A stretch of 64,000 nt of DNA from positions 84,122 through 148,121 of the forward strand of contig NZ_JADPRT010000015.1 of assembly GCF_015690355.1 (NCBI RefSeq), written 5' to 3'. The notes below the pieces were generated by a model. It was not told the origin of the DNA and ran no database searches. It was given only the letters and a program-made list of their open reading frames with translations. Shown here in pieces: positions 17,827-25,531 of the stretch; position 1 is the stretch's first letter, and each line of letters begins with the position of its first letter. The position numbers and the translations under genes were made by a program. The DNA is from Streptacidiphilus fuscans (GTDB lineage: Bacteria; Actinomycetota; Actinomycetes; Streptomycetales; Streptomycetaceae).

Positions 17827-17863
17827 GCCTCGACCCGCACTCCCAAGGGGTGCGGGCCGAGGC
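17827..17863 (+). terminator. Terminator after nagK-nagA
   Basis: Arms GCCTCG-CCCGCAC and GTGCGGG-CGAGGC, with one unpaired position, form a 14-bp stem 18 bp past the nagA stop. Confidence 0.8.
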
Positions 17864-17939
17864 GTCTCCGGCTGTTACTGCGTCAACTACCGGGCATCGA
17901 TGCCAGCCGCAGCTTCAAATGCCCAAAAGGACTTTACCG

Positions 17940-18404
17940 TTAGTAGTAACTCGTAAATCCTTGGAAGTTAGTAGTACCAATCTGCACATTGCCTTCGGCC
18001 CGCGACTGGAGCGGACTGAGATCATACAGAACCGGCGTATAGCAGCTGTACGCGCCGAGCGAACTGCTCCAAGTCAGAGCATGACATGAATACGCCTTCG
18101 CATCCTGCTCGCGATCGATCCACGCATAAGTGCTGTACTCAGTATCGTTCGTGCGAATTCGCGCCCAAGCTGCATGGCACTTCACGCTATAACGCAGATC
18201 GACCGTCGCATACGCGCCGGTGATGTCGTTGGCATAAACGGTCGCCGATTCAATGGTCGTGGCATCGGACGAACACCCAGCGGATACCGGATCCTGTCCA
18301 TCGAGAGCATAGTTGGCGGCAAATGCCTGCCCCGGAACCGAAACAGCAATTGCGGCAGCTGCCGCAATGGTCGCCCCCACGGCACCGATCTTACGTACGT
18401 TCAT
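17940..18404 (-). CDS. Secreted DUF2690 protein
   Basis: The 154-residue product has a Sec signal peptide (MNVRKIGAVGATIAAAAAIA ending SVPGQAFA-ANY). The mature DUF2690-type domain has YALDGQDPVSAGCSSDATTI, VDLRYSVKCHAAWARI and four Cys in all. ATG at 18404 was chosen because the signal peptide starts there. The gene is clearly AT-richer than its neighbours with less biased third codon positions, which suggests horizontal transfer, and it sits next to a broken transposase. Function unknown. Confidence 0.8.
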   Translation of the reverse strand: MNVRKIGAVGATIAAAAAIAVSVPGQAFAANYALDGQDPVSAGCSSDATTIESATVYANDITGAYATVDLRYSVKCHAAWARIRTNDTEYSTYAWIDREQDAKAYSCHALTWSSSLGAYSCYTPVLYDLSPLQSRAEGNVQIGTTNFQGFTSYY

Positions 18405-18799
18405 AAACCCTCCCAGATCGTACTCAGATTCCCAATACGTGATCTTCACCCAAGATGAAGGCAGATGTCAACGATGATTATCAGACACCTGTGAGGCCGA
18501 GCTTCGAAAATGCCGCATATATCAGACAACCTCCACCAGGTCCTCATAAGTCCAAAATGGGGGCATTGGCATTGGAAGTCCGTATTGTCGACCGCGAGAA
18601 GTATGGGACTACTCACGCCAAGAGCAGAATTCCTAAACCGCCCAGTCGTCAGTCGCCGAACTTGGTCGGCGGATGTTCGGCCAGTTCTTCTGACGACCGC
18701 CGGTGAGGGTCCAGCAGGCGAGGAGTGTGGGGTAAGCGCGGAGCAGCGGCCCGATCGACGACGAAAGAGCACACGGGAGCGGTCGTGGTTGCACACCGT
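18405..18799. other. AT-richer intergenic stretch, no gene seen
   Basis: Only scattered short ORFs with poor codon bias occur. I see no family resemblance until the transposase remnant begins near 18800. The base composition matches the DUF2690 gene rather than the core chromosome. Confidence 0.5.
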
Positions 18800-19325
18800 G
18801 GAACACTTCGAGACCGGGCAGAAGAACGCGGCATCGCGGCCGCGCTGCGCTTGAGCGAGCGTTCCGCCGAGCGGCGGCGACAGGCCTGTCGTGAGCGGGG
18901 CGAGGCCGGGTCGTTGTCGAAGGGGTCACAGGGGAGACCCGGCTCCCCAATGCCCAGATCGCCAGGCTGGAGCGGGAGTTGCAGCGTGGGCCGCTTGCTG
19001 ACGGGTGGACCGGCGGTGGACGCTCGCGCAGATCAAAACGCTGATCGTTCGGCTGTTCCATGTCTCGTACACGGTCGAGGGCACCTGACGACTGCTGAAG
19101 AGCCACGGCTGGAGCCGGCAGCAGCCGACCCCATGGGCGATCGAGCGCGACGACGAGGCTGTCAAGGCCTGGAAGCAGGAGATTTGACCGCGAGTAAGGG
19201 CACAGCGGCGGAACTCGGCGCCTGAGGTGGTCTTGGAGGACGGAGCCAGTCAGTCGATGGCGCCTCCGCACGCCAGAACCTGGGGCCGAATCGGCCAGAC
19301 CCCCGGTCGTCCGAGTACGCGGCCA
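18800..19325 (+). pseudogene. IS630-type transposase remnant, frameshifted
   Basis: Pieces of a winged-helix IS630-family transposase appear in different frames: LRLSERSAERRRQACRERGE followed by AGSLSKGSQGRP, then RLERELQRGPL, IKTLIVRLFHVSYTVEGT, LLKSHGWSRQQPTPWAIERD and finally RTWGRIGQTPVVRVRG. The order matches a normal transposase N- to middle part, but several frameshifts and stops break it and the catalytic C-terminus is missing. No terminal inverted repeats were found. Confidence 0.75.
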
Positions 19326-19636
19326 GAACCGCCGTGAGCTCGTCGACGGCTGCCAACTCGGTCCGGGACATCTGGATCCACCTGGCTGCCTGAATGCGAG
19401 AGTTCATCGATGCGGACGCCGAGTGGCTCATCGAGACCCAACCCACCAGTTTCGGCGAGCAGGTGACCGGCAGACATCAGGCGCAGACCAGTCGACCAGC
19501 GCCCCGACCTGCTCCTCAGGTTTCCGAGACTGCCGGGCCAGACCCGGGCACTGGAATAAGGTCAGAGATCGTCCAGCTCACGGCACGACTCACAAATGAG
19601 CATCAACGCAAGGCCGTGCTGCCGAAGGTCGGCACG
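19326..19636. other. Degenerate non-coding stretch after the transposase remnant
   Basis: No ORF here has convincing codon bias or a recognisable domain. It is probably decayed mobile-element DNA up to the stop of the next core gene. Confidence 0.45.
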
Positions 19637-20578
19637 TCACCACGGACTAGCGGCATTCGGCGTTGTGATGGCCAACTGATCCACGTTGACCGGTGGCTCA
19701 CCATCTATGCCCTGGAGCGTGATGGTGACTTGACCTGCCGGTAGGTCCGGCTGGACCCAAGTGCGGAACCAGGCCCTGGTCGGGTCCTTCTCGGGGCCGT
19801 AGTTCTTGCAGTTGGCTTCGCGGGACTTGGCCCCGTTCACCAAGATATCCAGCTTAGAGTCGGCACCGGAGTTGCCATAGCGAATCCAGACCTGATACGA
19901 ACCCGCCGAGGGGATGTTGACGGTCCAGGTGATGCTCTGGCCCGAACCGCTCAGCGGCACCGAGGAGCCGCCCGCAGCCTTGGCACCGGCCGGAGTGGTG
20001 ACGGGAGCGGTGCCGGCCAGCTTCATGGTGGCGGCGTCCGTCGGGCCGAGGCCGGCGGAGACCGACGGCGAGGACGAGGCGGAGGCGCTGTTGCTGCCCG
20101 CCGTGGTCGTCGGCGAGGTGGAGCTGCCGGAGCCGGCGTTGGACTTGTCGCCGTTGCTGCTGAACACCGCGAAGCCGATGCCGATGGCGATGGCCACCAC
20201 GACCGCGACCGCACCCAGCATCACGCCGCGGCTGCTACCGCCGCCCGAGCCACGGGAAGCGGCCCTGCCGCCCGCCGGGGGCCCGCCGGGAGCCGAGCCC
20301 TGCTGCGGTACGCCGCCCTGGTAGCCGCCGTAGGCCTGGGTCTGCTGCGCGCCGTAGCCGCCCTGCTGGCCGTAGGACGACTGCTGCCCGTATCCGGACT
20401 GGCCGTACTGGCTGCGGCCGCCCACCTGGGTGGCCTGCTGGTACGAGGTGCGGGGCACACCGGGCATCGGCTGCGTGGGCGCGGGGCCCTCCGCACCGCC
20501 GTCGGCGTCGCCCTCCGACCGGTACAGGTACGCGAACGGGTCGTCGTCCTCGGGCACGCCGTTGTTCTCGGCTGTCAT
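19637..20578 (-). CDS. Membrane-anchored protein with C-terminal carbohydrate-binding-type domain
   Basis: The 313-residue product has a Gln/Tyr/Gly-rich cytosolic N-terminus (repeats such as QSGYGQQSSYGQQGGYG, about residues 55-95). A single membrane helix follows (GVMLGAVAVVVAIAIGIGFA), then a Ser/Thr-rich linker and an extracellular beta-rich domain with SITWTVNIPSAGSYQVWIRY and QPDLPAGQVTITLQGIDGEP, the CBM6/CBM35-like pattern. ATG at 20578 follows GAGAAGAAC. It is transcribed toward the decayed mobile-element region. It may bind cell-wall or substrate polysaccharide. Confidence 0.8.
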   Translation of the reverse strand: MTAENNGVPEDDDPFAYLYRSEGDADGGAEGPAPTQPMPGVPRTSYQQATQVGGRSQYGQSGYGQQSSYGQQGGYGAQQTQAYGGYQGGVPQQGSAPGGPPAGGRAASRGSGGGSSRGVMLGAVAVVVAIAIGIGFAVFSSNGDKSNAGSGSSTSPTTTAGSNSASASSSPSVSAGLGPTDAATMKLAGTAPVTTPAGAKAAGGSSVPLSGSGQSITWTVNIPSAGSYQVWIRYGNSGADSKLDILVNGAKSREANCKNYGPEKDPTRAWFRTWVQPDLPAGQVTITLQGIDGEPPVNVDQLAITTPNAASPW

Positions 20579-20865
20579 CGAGTTCTTCTCCCGAGTCGTG
20601 ATACGTGGATGTTCCGTGATGTTCGGCTTCGCGCCCGGAGTACCGCACCGAAGGCACGCGTATCCACCGCACACTACCCCGACTGGGTGACGCGACGGAA
20701 AGAGCGGCGTGGCCGGAACGGTGGACGCAACCAGCCCGCCGCACGGTTCCGCGCGACCCCCACCTGCGAGGCAACGAACGGCGGAACAACGGCGTAACGG
20801 CGCGGAACAGCGCCGCGACGTGGATGAGGCGAGGGTGAGGACGGTCAGCCGAACGGCTGTCGCGA

Positions 20866-22806
20866 TCAGCCCGCGCGCCGGTGCGAGCGGCCTCCGCCGC
20901 CCGCCCGCGCACGCTTCTCCACGTACATCAGTTCGTCGGCTGTGTGGAGTACGTCGTCGATGCTCATCCCGCAACCGGCCCAACCGACGCCTATGCTCAC
21001 GCCGACCCGCAGGGTGCGGCTCTCCCACCGTATGGGCGGGGTCACCGCGGCGCGGAGGCGGTCGGCCAGATCCTTGGCGCGCTCGCGGTCCAGCCCGTCG
21101 GCGAGGACGACGAACTCGTCGCCGCCGAGCCGGGCCACCGTGTCACCCTCGCGGACGGCGGCCTGAAGCCGTCTGGCCACCTCGATCAGGGTGGCGTCGC
21201 CCGCGTTGTGGCCGTGGCGGTCGTTGATGCCCTTGAAGCCGTTCAGGTCGCAGAAGAGCACGGCGAGACCGCGGCCGTTGCGCCCGTCCGGCTCGGCGCC
21301 ACCCTCGTCCGGCGGAACGGCGTGGACGTGGTCGTACCCACCGCCGTCGAAGCCGCCCGCGTCGGCGGCCTCGGGGTGGCCGTGAGCGTGACCGTCCCCC
21401 TCGTCCTCGGCCAGGAGGTCGGCCAGGGCCGGGCGCTTGGGACGACCCGCGAAGTCCCGGGGGTCGCCGCGCAGGCCTTCGGGGTGCAGACCCTCACCCT
21501 CGGCGTGCAGACCGTCGGCGTACGGGCCGTCCATGTGGGGGCCATTCATGTGCGGGCCGTCACCCCGGATGGCCAGAGCGGCCATGTCGCCCCGGCTGTC
21601 GAGGCCGCCCATGCCGCCGTCGTACCCGCCGAAGCCGCCGAAGCCGCCCGGGTTGTGCGCGGCGGCGCCGGGGGCGCCGGAACCGTGTGCGGCGGGCCCG
21701 AGGCTGTCGTGCGGATGGTCGCAGAGGCGCATCTGCAACCGGGCCCGGAGCTCGGCGGCGTTGGGCAGGCCGGTGAGCGCGTCGTGACTGGCCCGGTGGG
21801 CCAGGGCCAGCTCGTGGCGCTTGCGGTCCTCGATGTCCTCGACATGCGTGAGCAGGTACATCGCGCCCTCGACCGGGTCGGAGACGACGGAGTTGCGCAG
21901 GTTCACCCAGAACCAGCCGCCGTCGCGCCGGGCCAGCCGCACCTCGGCCCGGCCGTTCTCGGTGGCGATGCCGCGCAGCTTGACGGCGTCGTCCGGATGG
22001 ACCAGGTCGGCGAAGGACTGCCGGTGCAGGGAGGAGCGGGAGCGGCCCAGCAGCCGGCACAGGGCGTCGTTGACGCGGGTGAGCTGTCCGCGGGTCTGGC
22101 CGTGCAGCTCGGTGATGGCCATGCCGCTGGGCGCGTACTCGAAGGCCTGGCGGTAGCTCTCCTCGCTGGCGAGCAGCACCTGCTGTTCGCGCTCCAGCCG
22201 GATCAGCGCCCGCTGCATCTCCGCGCGCAGGCGCGCGTTGCCGATGGCGATGCCCGCCTGCTGGGCGAACATCTCCAAGGCCTCACGCGTCCACGGACCG
22301 GGCCTGCGGCCGTTGCGGGGGCGGTCGACGGAGAGCACGCCGAGCAACTCGCCGCCGTAGCTGTACATGGGGGCGAAGAGACAGTCGTCCGGATGCCAGG
22401 CGCCCTCGACGAACTGGGCGTCCCCGCCACCCCAGATGGGGAGGTCCGGTGGGCGCGCCCACATCCGTTCGGCCGGGACGAAGACCAGGCTGCCCCAGTG
22501 GTCGCCGACGTTGAGCAGCCGGTTCCACGAGTCGCGGGTGCCGACCTGCCCGAGCATGCTGTTGATGCCCTCGTCGGCCTCACCCTCGGTGCTGATCTCC
22601 CAGACGGCGGCGACGACCAGATCGCCGTCGGGCCGGACCATGTTCACGGCGGCGCTGTCGAAACCCAGACCCATCACGGCGCCCTCGACCACGGCCTGGA
22701 GGGTACCGGCGAGGCTGCGGGCGGCGTTGAGGTCGGCGATGATGCGATGGAGCGTGCGCAGGGTCGCCAACCGGACATACGGCTCCGGCTGCGGCTCGGC
22801 GTCCAT
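20866..22806 (-). CDS. cdgB: GAF-PAS-GGDEF diguanylate cyclase (CdgB type)
   Basis: The 646-residue product has a GAF domain (about 15-210), a PAS/PAC domain (about 220-345) and a GGDEF domain with ARLGGDEFVVL. A product-feedback I-site RxxD (REGD) lies exactly 5 residues before GGDEF, so both catalysis and feedback look intact. A Gly/His/Asp-rich insert of about 140 residues interrupts the GGDEF domain between HDALTGLPNAAELRARLQ and AVLFCDLNGFKGINDRHG. ATG at 22806 is backed by GGAGGGAGG. The architecture and place match S. coelicolor CdgB, a BldD target that controls development through c-di-GMP; a BldD-type box lies upstream. Confidence 0.93.
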   Translation of the reverse strand: MDAEPQPEPYVRLATLRTLHRIIADLNAARSLAGTLQAVVEGAVMGLGFDSAAVNMVRPDGDLVVAAVWEISTEGEADEGINSMLGQVGTRDSWNRLLNVGDHWGSLVFVPAERMWARPPDLPIWGGGDAQFVEGAWHPDDCLFAPMYSYGGELLGVLSVDRPRNGRRPGPWTREALEMFAQQAGIAIGNARLRAEMQRALIRLEREQQVLLASEESYRQAFEYAPSGMAITELHGQTRGQLTRVNDALCRLLGRSRSSLHRQSFADLVHPDDAVKLRGIATENGRAEVRLARRDGGWFWVNLRNSVVSDPVEGAMYLLTHVEDIEDRKRHELALAHRASHDALTGLPNAAELRARLQMRLCDHPHDSLGPAAHGSGAPGAAAHNPGGFGGFGGYDGGMGGLDSRGDMAALAIRGDGPHMNGPHMDGPYADGLHAEGEGLHPEGLRGDPRDFAGRPKRPALADLLAEDEGDGHAHGHPEAADAGGFDGGGYDHVHAVPPDEGGAEPDGRNGRGLAVLFCDLNGFKGINDRHGHNAGDATLIEVARRLQAAVREGDTVARLGGDEFVVLADGLDRERAKDLADRLRAAVTPPIRWESRTLRVGVSIGVGWAGCGMSIDDVLHTADELMYVEKRARAGGGGRSHRRAG

Positions 22807-22868
22807 CGCCCACCTCCCTCCGATGGTCCGACTGGCAGACAAACTGAATCACATAGAGCACACTGTTC

Positions 22869-22883
22869 AACACTCTGGGTCAG
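22869..22883 (-). promoter_or_regulatory. BldD-type box upstream of cdgB
   Basis: ACTCTGGGTCA contains the conserved AC-N-C-N-G-N-GT-N-A core of the BldD consensus, missing only the outer T. It lies about 65 bp upstream of the cdgB start. BldD bound to c-di-GMP represses cyclase genes in streptomycetes. Confidence 0.55.
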
Positions 22884-22898
22884 CAATTCGTTCCCACT

Positions 22899-22914
22899 TG
22901 TGAGCCAACTCACA
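22899..22914. promoter_or_regulatory. Inverted repeat between cdgB and flavin reductase gene
   Basis: TGTGAG-CCAA-CTCACA is a perfect 6-bp dyad with a 4-bp spacer, a typical operator size. The regulator is unknown. It lies in the 321-bp divergent intergenic region. Confidence 0.5.
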
Positions 22915-23127
22915 GGCATCGCACGTGTGAACGTCGAAACTCTGTACCAGGCGCGAGCAGACCCTCCGTCAGTTCCTCCCTCGGTTCCCCTCGTGGCCCA
23001 TCCCTACCGTTCCCCCTCATTTCTTCCCCAACGTTTGCATCGATCCGACGCAACGTGAGCAATCAGACGCCCGTCCTACGCCCAAGGTCCGATGCGAGGC
23101 AGGGCCGAGCGAAGATAGCGTGCTTGT

Positions 23128-23688
23128 GTGTACGACGCCGCAGCAACTGCCACCCCAGCCCCTGTGACCCCTCTGGACGGCCCCGAGGCCACTCCTGAGG
23201 AGTTCCGCGCCGCCCTCGGCCAGCTCGCCTCCGGCGTGGTCCTGGTGACCGCCCACGACGCGGAGGACGGCCCACGCGGCGAGGACGTGGGGATGACGGC
23301 CACGGCGTTCCTCTCGGTCTCCCTCGACCCACCCCTGGTCCTGATCTCCGTCCGCGAGGACTCCCGGATGGAGGACGTCCTCTCCCGCGTCGAGACCTGG
23401 GCGGTCTCCGTCCTCGCCGCCGACCAGCGGACCGCCGCCGCGCGCTTCGCGATGAAGGGCCGCGTCAGCGACCGCCTCCTCTTCGCGGACCTCCCCCACC
23501 ACCGCGGCGAGCAGTCGGGCTCCCCCCTGGTCGACGGCGCGCTCGCGACGGTCGAGTGCCGGACGGTGGACCGCATATCCGCGGGCGACCACGTGCTTTT
23601 TATCGGCCACGTCCTCGAAGCGAAGGTCGGCGCGCCGACGGGTGGTCCGCTGCTGTACTTCCGGGGCCAGTACCGGCACTTGAGCTGA
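23128..23688 (+). CDS. Flavin reductase-like FMN-binding protein
   Basis: The 186-residue product has FRAALGQLASGVVLVTAHD, GMTATAFLSVSLDPPLVLIS, VSVLAADQRTAAARFAMKGR and ISAGDHVLFIGHVLEAKVG, the split-barrel flavin reductase pattern. Such enzymes supply reduced FMN to two-component monooxygenases or act as nitro/quinone reductases. GTG at 23128 was chosen; a GTG two bases earlier is out of frame. No partner oxygenase is adjacent. Confidence 0.88.
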   Translation: MYDAAATATPAPVTPLDGPEATPEEFRAALGQLASGVVLVTAHDAEDGPRGEDVGMTATAFLSVSLDPPLVLISVREDSRMEDVLSRVETWAVSVLAADQRTAAARFAMKGRVSDRLLFADLPHHRGEQSGSPLVDGALATVECRTVDRISAGDHVLFIGHVLEAKVGAPTGGPLLYFRGQYRHLS

Positions 23689-23714
23689 GCCACGGAGAGA
23701 ATCCACCGGCATGC

Positions 23715-23800
23715 GGAGGGTCCTGCACGTTCGGGGCTCTTCCGTCGTGGGTGGCTTGTCGCGCAGTTCCTCGCGCCCCTGGACGTTTGCAACGTCCCCG
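23715..23800. repeat. GTGCAAC-family intergenic repeat, partial copy
   Basis: In reverse orientation it contains CAGGGGCGCGAGGAACTGCG followed by CGACAAGCCACCC, almost identical to the repeat at 34503 onward. It ends in GGACGTTTGCAACGTCC. The other end is shortened (TCCTGCACGTT). Confidence 0.75.
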
Positions 23801-23811
23801 TCTGCCCGGGG

Positions 23812-24246
23812 CTAGAAGTCGCGGACGGGGCCGCGGCCGCGTTTGACGGCGGCGGTGCGGCGCTTGTTCTCCAGGCGGCGCTCGACCATGCCGCGGGAGG
23901 GCTTCGTCGCGCGGCGGGCACGCGGGGGCGGGGCGACCGCCTCCGCGAGGAGCGCGGACATGCGGACGGCCGCTGCCTCCCGGTTGCGCCACTGCGACCG
24001 GTGCTCGGACGCCTTGACCACCACCGCGCCGTCGACCAGCCGACCGGCCAGCCGCTCCAGCGCGCGCTCGCGCCACACCTGCGGCAGCGCCGCGCTCGCC
24101 TCCAGGGCGTACCTCAGCTCGACCTGGCTGTCACTGGTGTTGACGTGCTGTCCACCGGGACCGGAAGAGCGGGAGAACCGCCACTGCAGCTCGGCGTCGG
24201 GCACGACGACACCCCGGACGCGTACGGCCACAGGATTCGCAGACAT
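23812..24246 (-). CDS. arfB: Alternative ribosome-rescue factor ArfB (class I RF-like)
   Basis: The 144-residue protein has the peptidyl-tRNA hydrolysis motif SRSSGPGGQHVNTSDSQVEL (GGQ) and a basic C-terminal tail (KPSRGMVERRLENKRRTAAV, then KRGRG) that enters the empty mRNA channel. There are no codon-recognition domains. It releases nascent chains from ribosomes stalled without a stop codon. Length fits the family. Confidence 0.93.
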   Translation of the reverse strand: MSANPVAVRVRGVVVPDAELQWRFSRSSGPGGQHVNTSDSQVELRYALEASAALPQVWRERALERLAGRLVDGAVVVKASEHRSQWRNREAAAVRMSALLAEAVAPPPRARRATKPSRGMVERRLENKRRTAAVKRGRGPVRDF

Positions 24247-24323
24247 GTGCCCATGATCCTGCCGAGCGGCCGCACCCGCGAACCCTTTTCACCGACTCTC
24301 ACCGGCACTGCGAGAATCGTGGG

Positions 24324-24809
24324 GTGATCGAGCTCGGCTACTCCCTCTCCAACCGCTTCCCCGACCCGCCGCAGACGGACTACGCGACGGCGCCCGTCCG
24401 CGCCCTGCGGCACGACCTCTTCTGCGGGGACGTGTTCATCGAGGGCGAGGGCGGACGGGACCTCTCCACCCGGTGGGGGTGGGTGCCGGTGCTGGACTTC
24501 GCCTGGGCGCTGTGCGACATCGTCGAGCAGCTGGACGAGGTGCTGCCGGGCTTCCGCACTCCGCGTGCCGAGCTGGACTTCACGGAGTCGTCGGACCGGC
24601 TGCGGTTCTCCCGGCGCGGCGACTGGGTCGAGCTCCGTGCCGACTGGGTCCGCGACGAGCGCCCGCTGCTGGTGGACCACGGCGTGCTGCGCCGCGAATC
24701 ACGGGACTTCCTGCAGGACATTCTCGCGGACCTGACGGACCTTCACGACGACCTGCAGCACAACCTCACCGTCTGGGAGCTGCGCAGCCGCTTCCCGCGC
24801 GTTCCCTGA
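24324..24809 (+). CDS. Conserved hypothetical protein
   Basis: The 161-residue acidic, Trp- and Leu-rich product (MIELGYSLSNRFPD, WGWVPVLDFAWALCDIVEQL, LRRESRDFLQDILADLTDLH) has no catalytic motif that I recognise. GTG at 24324 is the first in-frame start. Size and composition recall small immunity-like or DUF proteins of actinomycetes, but that is a guess. It diverges from arfB. Confidence 0.7.
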   Translation: MIELGYSLSNRFPDPPQTDYATAPVRALRHDLFCGDVFIEGEGGRDLSTRWGWVPVLDFAWALCDIVEQLDEVLPGFRTPRAELDFTESSDRLRFSRRGDWVELRADWVRDERPLLVDHGVLRRESRDFLQDILADLTDLHDDLQHNLTVWELRSRFPRVP

Positions 24810-24831
24810 GCCCGTACTGACCGCCTACGGC

Positions 24832-25461
24832 CTACAGCCGCGTGCTGCGGCCCATCACCACCAGGCCGGGCACCGGGCGGGCCAACTCCGAGAAGCCGAG
24901 CCGGTCGTAGAACGCGCGCGCGGACACGTTGGCCGCGCCCATCGCCAGGTGGACAGCGTCGACGCCGCGCTCGCGCAGCGCGGCGAGGTAGGTGTCCATC
25001 AACCGCCGACCGAACCCGCGCCCCTGCGCCTGCGGCATCAGGTCGATGTGCAGATGGGCCGGGTACGCGTCGGCGATCGGGCTCAGCATCACCTCCGGGC
25101 GGCGCAGCTCACTGCCCCGTCCGCCGTCGTCGGGGTAACGGTCGACCACCTTCGGCAGCCACTCGTCGCGGTAGCGGGCGACGAAGCGGCGCGTGTCGGC
25201 CGTGCCGAGGATGTAGCCGAGTGCCCTGTCGCCGCCCTCCCCGTCCGCCCCGTCCGCCGCGTCCGCCGCGTCCGCCGCGTCCGCGACGACGAACGCGAGC
25301 TCGGGCTCCAGCGCGAGGTACGGGCCGACGAAGATGTCCGGCAGGATCCTCGGGTCCGGGTACAACGAGCTCGCGTCCGCACCGTTGTCGCCGGTGCGGA
25401 CGCAGATCTCGTACAGGTCCTCCCAGTCGTCCGACCGGTACGGACGGATGCTCAGCTCCAT
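24832..25461 (-). CDS. GNAT-family N-acetyltransferase
   Basis: The 209-residue product begins LSIRPYRSDDWEDLYEICVR and has the acetyl-CoA loop PQAQGRGFGRRLMDTYLAAL, then VHLAMGAANVSARAFYDRLG, the GNAT C-terminal signature. Residues 60-75 are a run of Ala-Asp-Ala repeats encoded by a 9-bp tandem repeat (near 25240-25285), probably a surface loop that can vary in length. Substrate unknown. Confidence 0.88.
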   Translation of the reverse strand: MELSIRPYRSDDWEDLYEICVRTGDNGADASSLYPDPRILPDIFVGPYLALEPELAFVVADAADAADAADGADGEGGDRALGYILGTADTRRFVARYRDEWLPKVVDRYPDDGGRGSELRRPEVMLSPIADAYPAHLHIDLMPQAQGRGFGRRLMDTYLAALRERGVDAVHLAMGAANVSARAFYDRLGFSELARPVPGLVVMGRSTRL

Positions 25462-25531
25462 CCCGCCAGGCTAGACCGGACCGGACCACTGCGTGCCGTC
25501 TCGTGCACGGTCGCGCAGGGTCACGCAGGGC

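Noticed and set aside
20881..23058. 725-residue open frame opposite cdgB
   Set aside because: Shadow of the cyclase gene with no domain resemblance.
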